From Hymenobacter yonginensis (GTDB lineage Bacteria; Bacteroidota; Bacteroidia; Cytophagales; Hymenobacteraceae): a DNA stretch of 64,000 nucleotides. A model generated the notes under the pieces. That model did not search any database. It saw nothing but the letters and a program-made list of their open reading frames with translations, and was not told where the DNA came from. Shown here one piece after another: positions 42,358 through 50,273 of the stretch; the stretch's first letter is position 1, and each line of letters begins with the position of its first letter. The stretch is taken from assembly GCF_027625995.1 (NCBI RefSeq), contig NZ_CP115396.1:3968501-4032500 (forward strand), written 5' to 3'. A program made the translations under genes and the position numbers.

Positions 42358-45300
42358 ATGAACTACCCCGAATTCAAGCAGCCGCTCAACTACGGCCAGG
42401 TCGGCACCGATATCCTGGCGTGGTGGAAGCAGAACGGCATCTTTGAGAAGAGCGTGAGCACCCGCGAAGGGCAGCCCACGTTCGTGTTTTACGAGGGCCC
42501 GCCCTCGGCCAACGGCGCCCCCGGCATTCACCACGTGATGGCCCGGACGGTGAAGGACATCTTCTGCCGCTACCAGACGCTGCTGGGCAAGCAGGTGCAC
42601 CGCAAAGGCGGCTGGGACACCCACGGCCTGCCCATCGAGCTGCAGGTGGAGAAGGAGCTGGGCATCACGAAGGAGGATATCGGCAAGAAAATCAGCATTG
42701 AGGACTACAACCAGCGCTGCCGCGAAACCGTGATGCGCTTCAAGGCCCAGTGGGACGACCTCACCGAGAAAATGGGCTACTGGGTGGACCTCGACGACCC
42801 CTACATCACCTTCGAGCCCGAGTACATCGAGAGCTGCTGGGCGCTGCTCAAGAAGCTCTACGACAAAGGCCTGCTCTACAAAGGCTACACCATCCAGCCC
42901 TACTCGCCGGCGGCCGGCACGGGCCTGTCGTCGCACGAGCTGAACCAGCCCGGCACCTACCGCGACGTGAAGGACACGACCGTAGTGGCCCAGTTCAAGG
43001 TGAAGCGCGACGAAAAATCGGAGCCGTTGTTTGGTAATGTGCAGCTTGACGAAGTGCCCTTGGCGGCCCTCTACGGCGACAATGCCTCGGAGCCGGACGT
43101 GTACATCCTGGCCTGGACGACCACGCCTTGGACCCTGCCCGCCAACACCGGTCTGGCTGTGGGCAAGAATATCCCGTACGTGCTGGTGAGCACCTTCAAC
43201 CCCTACACCTACGCGCCCATCCGGGTGGTGCTGGCGGAGGCGCTGGTGGGCAAATACTTCTCCGAGAAAGGCAAAGAAGCCTCGTTTGAAGACTTCAAGC
43301 CCGGCGACAAAGTGCTGCCCTGGCGCATCGAAAACACCTTCAAAGGCTCCGACCTCGTGGGCATCAACTACGAGCGGCTGTTCGGCCAGAACAAAGGCTA
43401 TCCGGCGTTTGAGGGCGAGGAAAACGCCTTCCGCGTCATCAACGGCGACTTCGTAACCACCGAGGACGGCACCGGCATCGTGCACATCTCGCCCACGTTT
43501 GGTGCCGATGACTTCCGGGCTGCCCAGCTGGCCGGCGTGCCCGCCCTGCTGGTAGCCGACGACGAAGGCAAGCTCGGCCCCATCGTGGACCGGACGGGCC
43601 GCTACGTGGCCCAGATGGGCGAATTCGGCGGCCGCTGGGTGAAAAACTACGACGGCCACGACGAGTCAGGCGCCGACTACAAAACCCTCGACGAAAGCAT
43701 TGCCATCCGCATGAAAGGCGACGGCACGGCCTTCAAAGTGGAGAAGTACGAGCATACCTACCCGCACTGCTGGCGCACCGACAAGCCCGTGCTCTATTAC
43801 CCGCTCGACTCCTGGTTTATCAAAACCACGGCGGTGAAAGACCGGCTCATCGAGCTCAACAAAACCATCAACTGGCAGCCCGCCAGCACCGGCACCGGCC
43901 GCTTCGGCAACTGGCTGGAAAACCTGGTGGACTGGAACCTGAGCCGCTCGCGCTACTGGGGCACGCCCCTGCCCATCTGGCGCACCCAGGACGGCACCGA
44001 GGAAATCTGCATCGGCAGCATCGAGCAGCTGAACGCCGAAATCGAGAAGGCCGTCGCCGCTGAAGTCATGACCCACAACCCCTACCAGCTGGTGGATGGT
44101 AATTGGGTAATGGCCAACGGCTCGACGAACCAAACAACTAAAATCGACCTGCACCGGCCCTACGTAGACGACATCTTCCTGGTGTCGCCCTCCGGCCAGC
44201 CCATGTACCGCGAAACCGACCTCATCGACGTGTGGTTCGACAGCGGCGCCATGCCCTACGCCCAGTGGCACTACCCGATTGAAAACGAAGGGCAGTTCCA
44301 GAAGAACTTCCCCGCCGATTTCATTGCCGAAGGCGTGGACCAGACCCGCGGCTGGTTCTTCACCCTGCACGCGCTGGCCGTGATGCTGGAGGACTCAGTG
44401 GCCTACAAAAACGTGATGGCCAATGGCTTGGTGCTGGACAAGAACGGCAACAAGATGAGCAAGCGCCTCGGCAACGCCGTGGATCCGTTTGCCACCATCC
44501 AGCAGTTCGGCCCCGACGCCACGCGCTGGTACATGATTGCCAACGCCCAGCCCTGGGACAACCTGAAGTTCGACGTGGCGGGCATCACGGAGGTACAGCG
44601 CCGCTTCTTCGGCACGCTCTTCAACACCTACTCGTTCTACGCCCTCTACGCCAACCTCGACGGCTTCCAGGCCCGCGAGTTTGACCGCACGCCGCACGCC
44701 GAGCTGAGCGAGCTGGACCGCTGGATTCTGAGCAAGCTCCAGTCGCTGATTCTGGAAGTGCGCGGCCATTACGACAGCTACGACCCCACGAAGGCCGCCC
44801 GCGCCATCCAGGACTTCGTCACCGACCAGCTCTCCAACTGGCACGTGCGCCTCTCGCGCCGCCGCTTCTGGAAGGGCGAGCTGACCGCCGACAAGCGCGC
44901 CGCCTACGAAACCCTGCAGGAATGCTTGGTGGTAGTGTCGCAGCTCATGGCCCCGATTGCGCCCTTCTTCGCCGAGTGGCTCTACCAGAACATGACCAAC
45001 GGCATGCGCGCCGAAGCCATCGAGCGCAACACCCCGCTGGCCGCCGAGTCGGTGCACCTTACGCTGCTGGTAGAAGCCGACGAAACCCGCATCGACAAGG
45101 CCTTGGAGGAGCGGATGGAGCTGGCCCAGCGCATTTCCTCGCTCACGCACTCGCTCCGCAAGAAGTCGGTGCTGAAGGTGCGGCAGCCGCTGCAGCGCAT
45201 CCTGGTGCCGGTGTTCAACGAGAGTACCCGCGCTCAGGTGGCGTTGGTGGAAGACCTGATCTGCGCCGAGGTGAACGTGAAGCACGTGGAGTTCCTCGAT

Positions 45301-45846
45301 GATGCCAGCGGCGTGCTGGTGAAGTCGGTGAAGCCCAACTTCAAGCGCCTGGGCCAGCAGTACGGCGCCAAGCTGAAAGCCGTGGGTGCCCGCATCCAGC
45401 AGATGAGCGCCGAGGAAATCAGCACCCTCGAAAAAACCGGCCAGCTGGCCGTGGAAATCGACGGCGAAGCCTACACCCTGGCCCCCGACGACGTGGAAAT
45501 CCGCACCCAGGACCTGCCCGGCTGGCTGGTAGCCACCGATGGCCCCCTCACGGTAGCCCTCGACGTGACTCTGACCGACGAGCTGCGCCAGGAAGGCGTG
45601 GCCCGCGAGCTGGTGAACCGCCTCCAGAACCTGCGCAAAGACAGCGGCCTGGAAGTGCAGGACAAAATCCGCGTGACGCTGCAGCAGCAGCCCGAGCTGG
45701 AAGCCGCTGTGCAGAGCTTCGGCGGCTATATCCGGGAGGAAGTGCAGGCTCTGAGCCTGGATTTCGCCCCAGAAATCAGCGGCGGCGCGGTGCTGGAATT
45801 CGATGAGTTTTCCGTGCCGGTGCTGCTGAACGTAGCAACTGCCTAA
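42358..45846 (+). CDS. ileS: Isoleucine--tRNA ligase
   Basis: 1162 aa from ATG 42358 (MNYPEFKQPLNYGQ), the size of the long Bacteroidota/eukaryote-like IleRS. HIGH motif is GIHH at 56-59 (PPSANGAPGIHH); KMSK at 699-702 (NGNKMSKRLGN). The editing domain carries TTPWTLPANTGLAV (about 253-266), and GTGIVHISPTFGADDF near 375. The C-terminal domain lacks a cysteine-rich zinc finger, as usual in this clade. Cytosolic, charges tRNA-Ile and edits Val. The in-frame ATG at 42331 lies in repeat DNA and is rejected. lspA follows, a common ileS neighbour. Confidence 0.95.
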   Translation: MNYPEFKQPLNYGQVGTDILAWWKQNGIFEKSVSTREGQPTFVFYEGPPSANGAPGIHHVMARTVKDIFCRYQTLLGKQVHRKGGWDTHGLPIELQVEKELGITKEDIGKKISIEDYNQRCRETVMRFKAQWDDLTEKMGYWVDLDDPYITFEPEYIESCWALLKKLYDKGLLYKGYTIQPYSPAAGTGLSSHELNQPGTYRDVKDTTVVAQFKVKRDEKSEPLFGNVQLDEVPLAALYGDNASEPDVYILAWTTTPWTLPANTGLAVGKNIPYVLVSTFNPYTYAPIRVVLAEALVGKYFSEKGKEASFEDFKPGDKVLPWRIENTFKGSDLVGINYERLFGQNKGYPAFEGEENAFRVINGDFVTTEDGTGIVHISPTFGADDFRAAQLAGVPALLVADDEGKLGPIVDRTGRYVAQMGEFGGRWVKNYDGHDESGADYKTLDESIAIRMKGDGTAFKVEKYEHTYPHCWRTDKPVLYYPLDSWFIKTTAVKDRLIELNKTINWQPASTGTGRFGNWLENLVDWNLSRSRYWGTPLPIWRTQDGTEEICIGSIEQLNAEIEKAVAAEVMTHNPYQLVDGNWVMANGSTNQTTKIDLHRPYVDDIFLVSPSGQPMYRETDLIDVWFDSGAMPYAQWHYPIENEGQFQKNFPADFIAEGVDQTRGWFFTLHALAVMLEDSVAYKNVMANGLVLDKNGNKMSKRLGNAVDPFATIQQFGPDATRWYMIANAQPWDNLKFDVAGITEVQRRFFGTLFNTYSFYALYANLDGFQAREFDRTPHAELSELDRWILSKLQSLILEVRGHYDSYDPTKAARAIQDFVTDQLSNWHVRLSRRRFWKGELTADKRAAYETLQECLVVVSQLMAPIAPFFAEWLYQNMTNGMRAEAIERNTPLAAESVHLTLLVEADETRIDKALEERMELAQRISSLTHSLRKKSVLKVRQPLQRILVPVFNESTRAQVALVEDLICAEVNVKHVEFLDDASGVLVKSVKPNFKRLGQQYGAKLKAVGARIQQMSAEEISTLEKTGQLAVEIDGEAYTLAPDDVEIRTQDLPGWLVATDGPLTVALDVTLTDELRQEGVARELVNRLQNLRKDSGLEVQDKIRVTLQQQPELEAAVQSFGGYIREEVQALSLDFAPEISGGAVLEFDEFSVPVLLNVATA

Positions 45847-46071
45847 GCCTCAGGTGCCAACCGCTGCCCCCAAAACGGCGGTTGGCACACCGGCGCACAA
45901 AGCGCAAATCCGACCCCCGAATCCGGCTTAAAACGGCATAAACTGCCACCCGAAACATATACCAACGACGCACCGGCCCGGCGCTCAGCTCCGCGGCCGA
46001 AGTCTAAAATTCTGCGTCACTTTGTGCCACGAGAGGGGAGAGGGACTAGTTCTGACAAGACGTCAGCTCAG

Positions 46072-46105
46072 CGTCTCACTTCTCACTTCTAACCTCTCAC
46101 TTCCG
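46072..46105 (+). repeat. TCTCACTT-type periodic leader repeat before lspA
   Basis: TCTCACTTC / TCACTTCTAAC / CTCTCACTTCC, an 8-9-nt period ending 4 nt before the lspA ATG; GAGAGG-rich complement at 46031 could pair with it. Confidence 0.5.
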
Positions 46106-46109
46106 AAGA

Positions 46110-46778
46110 ATGAAGTACTGGAAATACTACCTCGTGGCCGTGCTGGTCATCGTCATTGATCAGCTCTCCAAGTGGGCCGTGCACCGCTACATGCCGCTCG
46201 GCATGCCCGGCGAAATCCCGCTGCTCGGCGACTGGCTGAAGCTGCACTACACCACCAATCCGGGCATGGCCTTCGGGGTGGAGCTGCCCGCGCCCTACGG
46301 CAAAGTGCTGCTCACGCTGTTCCGGCTGGTGGCCGTGACGGGCATTGCTTACTACATTCGGCGGCTGTGGCAGCAGCGCGCGCCGCAGGGCCTGATGGTG
46401 TGCATTGCCCTGATTCTGGGCGGCGCCATCGGCAACCTTGTGGATTCCATCTTCTACGGCATTGTGTATGGCCCCGCCCTCACGGTGTACGGCGCCCCCA
46501 CGCCCTGGCTACACGGGCAGGTGATTGACATGATTTTCGTGGATTTCCCCGACGGTTTCTTCCCCGCCTCGTGGCCGCTGGTAGGCGGCCAGATGATTCC
46601 GGACTTCCCTATCTTCAACATCGCCGACTCCAGCATCTTTGTGGGCGTGGTGCTGATTCTGCTGTTCCAGAACCGTTTCTACAGCACCGAAGACGAAAAA
46701 GCACACCCGCTGGCCGCCAACGACCCCGCCGCCGCCCAGGCCCGCCACGACGCCGAAGCCTCGTCGGAAGTGGTGTAG
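46110..46778 (+). CDS. lspA: Lipoprotein signal peptidase (signal peptidase II)
   Basis: 222 aa, four membrane helices. Conserved boxes: IDQLSKWAVH (residues 16-25), TTNPGMAFGV (about 47-56), LGGAIGNLVDS with catalytic Asp (about 109-119), and FNIADSSI with the second catalytic Asp (about 169-176). It is longer than the ~160-aa E. coli enzyme because of an insert of about 40 residues between the last two boxes (YGPALTVYGAPTPWL and following), seen in Bacteroidota LspA. It cleaves prolipoproteins after diacylglyceryl transfer; several lipoproteins are encoded in this window. 263 nt after ileS with a periodic leader. Confidence 0.93.
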   Translation: MKYWKYYLVAVLVIVIDQLSKWAVHRYMPLGMPGEIPLLGDWLKLHYTTNPGMAFGVELPAPYGKVLLTLFRLVAVTGIAYYIRRLWQQRAPQGLMVCIALILGGAIGNLVDSIFYGIVYGPALTVYGAPTPWLHGQVIDMIFVDFPDGFFPASWPLVGGQMIPDFPIFNIADSSIFVGVVLILLFQNRFYSTEDEKAHPLAANDPAAAQARHDAEASSEVV

Positions 46779-46800
46779 CGGCCTATGCCTATATCTTCTG

Positions 46801-46830
46801 AACAGCCCGCCCCGTTTGGTGCGGGCTGTT
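46801..46830 (+). terminator. Terminator after lspA
   Basis: AACAGCCCGC (46801-46810) pairs with GCGGGCTGTT (46821-46830), then TTGCTT. The loop contains the -33 of the next promoter. Confidence 0.75.
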
Positions 46831-46845
46831 TTGCTTATAGCTTTG
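46815..46845 (+). promoter_or_regulatory. Promoter TTTG-N19-TAGCTTTG
   Basis: -33 TTTG at 46815-46818, 19-nt spacer, -7 TAGCTTTG at 46838-46845; ATG 26 nt further. Ideal Bacteroidota spacing. The -33 lies within the loop of the lspA terminator. Confidence 0.7.
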
Positions 46846-46870
46846 GCCTGTCAAAACCTTTATCCGCTAT

Positions 46871-47587
46871 ATGAAAGCCTTTCTTGCAGCTATCTGCTTA
46901 CTATCTGTGATGCTTTGTTCGGGCTGCAACAGCGAAACCGAATCAGCTGGTATCAATGCTGTGCTCGGCTTTTATGGCGGCCAAGTGAGCTATTCCAAGG
47001 GCGTTAAAAAAACGACTGAAGAAGAGTTGCAAGGCCGCTATTACGAAATCAAACTGAGCGGCGTGGAGGAAAAGATGAAGCAACACTTTTTCTCTCTGAA
47101 ATTGCCGGCTTCTAACTGTGCCTATTTATTCTATCATGCATTGGCTGCTGATGAAAAGGCCAAATACTCTTTCGTCCGCGTTATCATTCAGGGGGATAAG
47201 ACAAGCAGTCAATACGATTTCCCTATTGATGACTTGGCTAAAGCGGAAAAGAGCGCCCTGTTAGCTGAGCGTGCGGCAGAGAGTATAAAAACCGGTAACT
47301 ACGACGCCCTATTATCAAGCTGTAACCCCGAGGCAGCTCCGATGGCTGAATGGAGAAAAATGGGAAAACTATTTCAGCAAATAGATAATGCGTATGGTAA
47401 GGTTCAGCAGTTTAGCTTGCAGGGATTTGATTGCCAGACCTCGAATCTTGCCGGAGGTGTAAGGCATTTAGTTCGTTTATCTGGTGTGTTAGTTCGGGAC
47501 AAGCAAAGCACTGATTTCTCCCTTATGGTAGATCCTTCAGTTTCTGCACAAGGACCATATCTGTACGGACTTACTTTTCAGAAATAG
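46871..47587 (+). CDS. AT-richer hypothetical lipoprotein
   Basis: 238 aa. Signal peptide MKAFLAAICLLSVMLCSGC gives a lipobox with Cys19. The mature part is mixed alpha/beta (YYEIKLSGVEEKMKQHFFSL; QYDFPIDDLAKAEKSALLAE) without a family I recognise. Codon use is clearly more A/T-ending than its neighbours (frequent TTA, AAA, GAT), pointing to recent acquisition or relaxed selection. It has its own well-formed promoter and a terminator, so it is an independent unit between lspA and the ABC ATPase gene. Confidence 0.75.
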   Translation: MKAFLAAICLLSVMLCSGCNSETESAGINAVLGFYGGQVSYSKGVKKTTEEELQGRYYEIKLSGVEEKMKQHFFSLKLPASNCAYLFYHALAADEKAKYSFVRVIIQGDKTSSQYDFPIDDLAKAEKSALLAERAAESIKTGNYDALLSSCNPEAAPMAEWRKMGKLFQQIDNAYGKVQQFSLQGFDCQTSNLAGGVRHLVRLSGVLVRDKQSTDFSLMVDPSVSAQGPYLYGLTFQK

Positions 47588-47677
47588 CATAAGCGCAGCA
47601 TGGTTGGCGCCCAACACAAGTTTACCGCGACGCTGAAGATTTGGAAGTAGCGTAGTAACTCCCCTTTTGCCTGAAAG

Positions 47678-47710
47678 CGGCCCGCCGGAATCGTTCTGGC
47701 GGGCCGTTGT
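47678..47710 (+). terminator. Terminator hairpin after the AT-rich lipoprotein gene
   Basis: CGGCCCGCC (47678-47686) / GGCGGGCCG (47698-47706), then TTGTGTT; weak T run. Confidence 0.6.
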
Positions 47711-47713
47711 GTT

Positions 47714-47807
47714 GTAGCGCGAAGCCTTTGCTCCGCGTCTCGTTGTGCAGTTGGCGCTGTGTGGTTCAACTTCTACTGCGACACGCGAAGCAAAAGCTTC
47801 GCGCTAC
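47714..47807. repeat. Family C repeat, copy 2
   Basis: Ends GTAGCGCGAAGCCTTTGCT and AGCAAAAGCTTCGCGCTAC are complementary; TTGGCGCTGT and CGTTG occur inside, as in the copy at 24403-24514. Lies directly upstream of the ABC ATPase gene. Confidence 0.85.
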
Positions 47808-47832
47808 ATTCGTTTCCCGATTCGTACCTGCT

Positions 47833-49866
47833 ATGTCCCAGCCCATCCTTTCCGTTCGCAACCTCACCATCGACTTCAACAGCCACCGCGGCAACACGCG
47901 GGCCGTGCAGGACATTTCCTTTGACCTGCACCGGGGCGAGACGCTGGCCATCGTGGGCGAGTCGGGCTCGGGCAAGTCGGTGACGTCGCTGGCGCTGATG
48001 GGGCTGATTCCGCTGCCGCCCGGCCGTATTGTGAGCGGCGAAGCGCGGTTCCAGAGCGAGGCGCTAGGGGAGGTGGACCTGCTGCAGCTCACGGACAAGC
48101 AGCTGCAGCAAGTACGCGGCAACGACATCGGGATGATTTTTCAGGAGCCGATGACTTCCCTGAACCCCGTGTACACCTGCGGCAGCCAGGTAGTGGAGGC
48201 GTTGCGCCTGCACACCACGCTCAGTGAGAAGGAAGCCGAGGCCCGCACCGTGGAGCTGTTCACGATGGCCCAGCTGCCGCGCCCCGAAAAAATCTTCACC
48301 AGCTACCCCCACGAAATCAGCGGCGGCCAGAAGCAGCGCGTGATGATTGCCATGGCCATGGCCTGCAACCCCGCCATCCTCATTGCCGACGAGCCCACCA
48401 CCGCCCTCGACGTAACGGTACAGGCCCGTATGCTGCGCCTCATCGACGACCTGCGCCGTCAGCACAACACCGCCGTCATCTTCATTACCCACGACCTGGG
48501 CGTAGTGGCCGAAATTGCCGACCGGATTCTGGTGATGTACCGCGGCCGGGTGGTGGAGCAGGGCGCCGTGCTCGACATCTTCACCAATCCGCAGCATCCC
48601 TACACCAAAGGCCTGCTGGCCTGCCGTCCAAAACTTTCCGTAGGCCGAAAAAAACTTCCTGTAGTGGCCGATTTCATGCGTGAAACGGCCGAAGGAGGCT
48701 TTGTCAGCACTGACGCTGACTTCACGCAAGTAGCTGATGGTCTTGTTGCTGAAGCCCCCGCTTCTACCTCTCACAACGATGGTGAAACCGCCAAAACGTT
48801 CCCCGTGGAACATCGTGTTTCACGCCCCGAAACCCCGGAATTTGGCCTAGAAACGGCCCCCAGCCTGGAATCCGGCCAACCCCTGCTGATCAGCAGTGGC
48901 GCCACCAGTGGTGCTACGAATTCCCCGGAGGGGTTCGTAGTACCACTACCGTTGCACGAACCCGCCACGTCCGCTGCGCCCGCTGCCGCCTCGTTCAACG
49001 ATAGAGTTACCACGAGGCCTTCGACAACTCGTGGCACCACAGCCCCCTTGCTGCAGGTCGAGAACCTGAACGTGCACTTCCCGATTCGCAAGGGCTTTTT
49101 CAACCGCAAGCCCGAGTTTGTGCGGGCCGTGGATGGCGTGAGCTTCGAGGTGTATCCGGGCGAAACTGTCGGGCTGGTGGGGGAGTCGGGCTGCGGCAAG
49201 ACCACGCTGGGCCGGGCGCTGCTGCGGCTGGTGGAGCCCACCTCGGGCAGCATCCTGTTTGAGGGCGAAGACCTGGCCCGCCTGCCGGCCGAGCAGCTAC
49301 GCCGCCGCCGCCGCGAGTTTCAGATGGTATTCCAGGACCCCTACGCCGCCCTCAACCCGATGATGACCGTGGGCGAGGCCATTCTGGAGCCCATGCGCGT
49401 GCATAACGTAGGCGGCACCCGCCAGGAGCAGAAGGCCCGCGTGCTGGAGCTGCTGCGCACCGTCGGCCTCACCGAAGCCCAGTACCAGCGCTACCCGCAC
49501 GAGTTCAGCGGTGGGCAGCGCCAGCGCATCTGCATTGCCCGCGCCCTGGCCCTGCAGCCCAAGTGCATCATCTGCGACGAGTCCGTGTCGGCCCTCGACG
49601 TGTCGGTACAGGCCCAGGTGCTCAATCTGCTCAACGACCTCAAGCGCGAGTTCGGCATCACCTACCTGTTCATCACCCACGACCTCTCGGTGGCCCGCTT
49701 CATGTCCGACCGGCTGCTGGTGATGCGCCAAGGCCAGATCGTGGAAAGTGGCCCCGCCGCCGACATCTACGCAAACCCCCAGCACGACTACACCAAGCAG
49801 CTGCTGGCCGCCATCCCTAAAGACACACCTGCCGACATCCGCGCCGCCGTGGCCAGCCGGGCGTAG
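47833..49866 (+). CDS. Fused dipeptide/oligopeptide-type ABC transporter ATPase (two nucleotide-binding domains)
   Basis: 677 aa from ATG 47833. NBD1 (about 5-257): Walker A GESGSGKS, signature ISGGQKQR, Walker [16 protein letters not shown]2 (about 400-677): [28 protein letters not shown]. Both end in the oligopeptide-type extension ([22 protein letters not shown]), matching DppD-DppF or GsiA-like fusions for peptide or glutathione uptake. The roughly 140-residue linker (258-398) is low in conservation and its DNA contains two palindromes. No permease or binding-protein gene is nearby, so partners must be encoded elsewhere. Earlier in-frame starts lie in repeat DNA. Confidence 0.9.
   Translation: MSQPILSVRNLTIDFNSHRGNTRAVQDISFDLHRGETLAIVGESGSGKSVTSLALMGLIPLPPGRIVSGEARFQSEALGEVDLLQLTDKQLQQVRGNDIGMIFQEPMTSLNPVYTCGSQVVEALRLHTTLSEKEAEARTVELFTMAQLPRPEKIFTSYPHEISGGQKQRVMIAMAMACNPAILIADEPTTALDVTVQARMLRLIDDLRRQHNTAVIFITHDLGVVAEIADRILVMYRGRVVEQGAVLDIFTNPQHPYTKGLLACRPKLSVGRKKLPVVADFMRETAEGGFVSTDADFTQVADGLVAEAPASTSHNDGETAKTFPVEHRVSRPETPEFGLETAPSLESGQPLLISSGATSGATNSPEGFVVPLPLHEPATSAAPAAASFNDRVTTRPSTTRGTTAPLLQVENLNVHFPIRKGFFNRKPEFVRAVDGVSFEVYPGETVGLVGESGCGKTTLGRALLRLVEPTSGSILFEGEDLARLPAEQLRRRRREFQMVFQDPYAALNPMMTVGEAILEPMRVHNVGGTRQEQKARVLELLRTVGLTEAQYQRYPHEFSGGQRQRICIARALALQPKCIICDESVSALDVSVQAQVLNLLNDLKREFGITYLFITHDLSVARFMSDRLLVMRQGQIVESGPAADIYANPQHDYTKQLLAAIPKDTPADIRAAVASRA
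48907..49036. repeat. Palindromic elements inside the ABC ATPase linker
   Basis: Hairpin 1: AGTGGTGCTACGAA (48907-48920) against TTCGTAGTACCACT (48933-48946). Hairpin 2: TACCACGAG (49008-49016) against CTCGTGGCA (49028-49036). They resemble intergenic repeat DNA translated in frame. Confidence 0.5.
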
Positions 49867-50273
49867 GAGGGAAGCAGCAGGGTGGAGCCTAGCTTAGCGC
49901 GCACTGGCGTTATAGTGGCTGATGCAACGCGCCCCCGGCTGGAAAATCCGGCACTTATCCAGCCGGGGGCGCGTTGGCAGTCGTATTAAGCAATACGCCT
50001 GCTTGCCCACCCGATACGATGGCAAGCGGCTGACTGGTCTCAGATAGCTAAGCCATCTTATGCAGCGCCTTCCGGCCTCTGCGTAACGCAACCATAACCG
50101 GGTATTTTCAGCCCGGAATAGTTATTGCTCTCTATATTTCGTATCATCTTTCCGAAGCCCGTAAGACGGCCGATATTCCTCATTACGGAAGGTGCGCCGG
50201 TTCTGGCCGCTGCTTTCCCATCAACCCCCGCCGCCTGCGAAAACGACAACTTCTGGCGGCTCCCATTTTCTAA
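49867..50273. other. Intergenic region before rnr with a long hairpin
   Basis: An 18-bp perfect inverted repeat (49925-49942 and 49959-49976, CAACGCGCCCCCGGCTGG) could end transcription of the ABC gene although it lacks a T run. From 49980 to 50273 I see no ORF, promoter consensus or further repeat of note. Confidence 0.6.
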
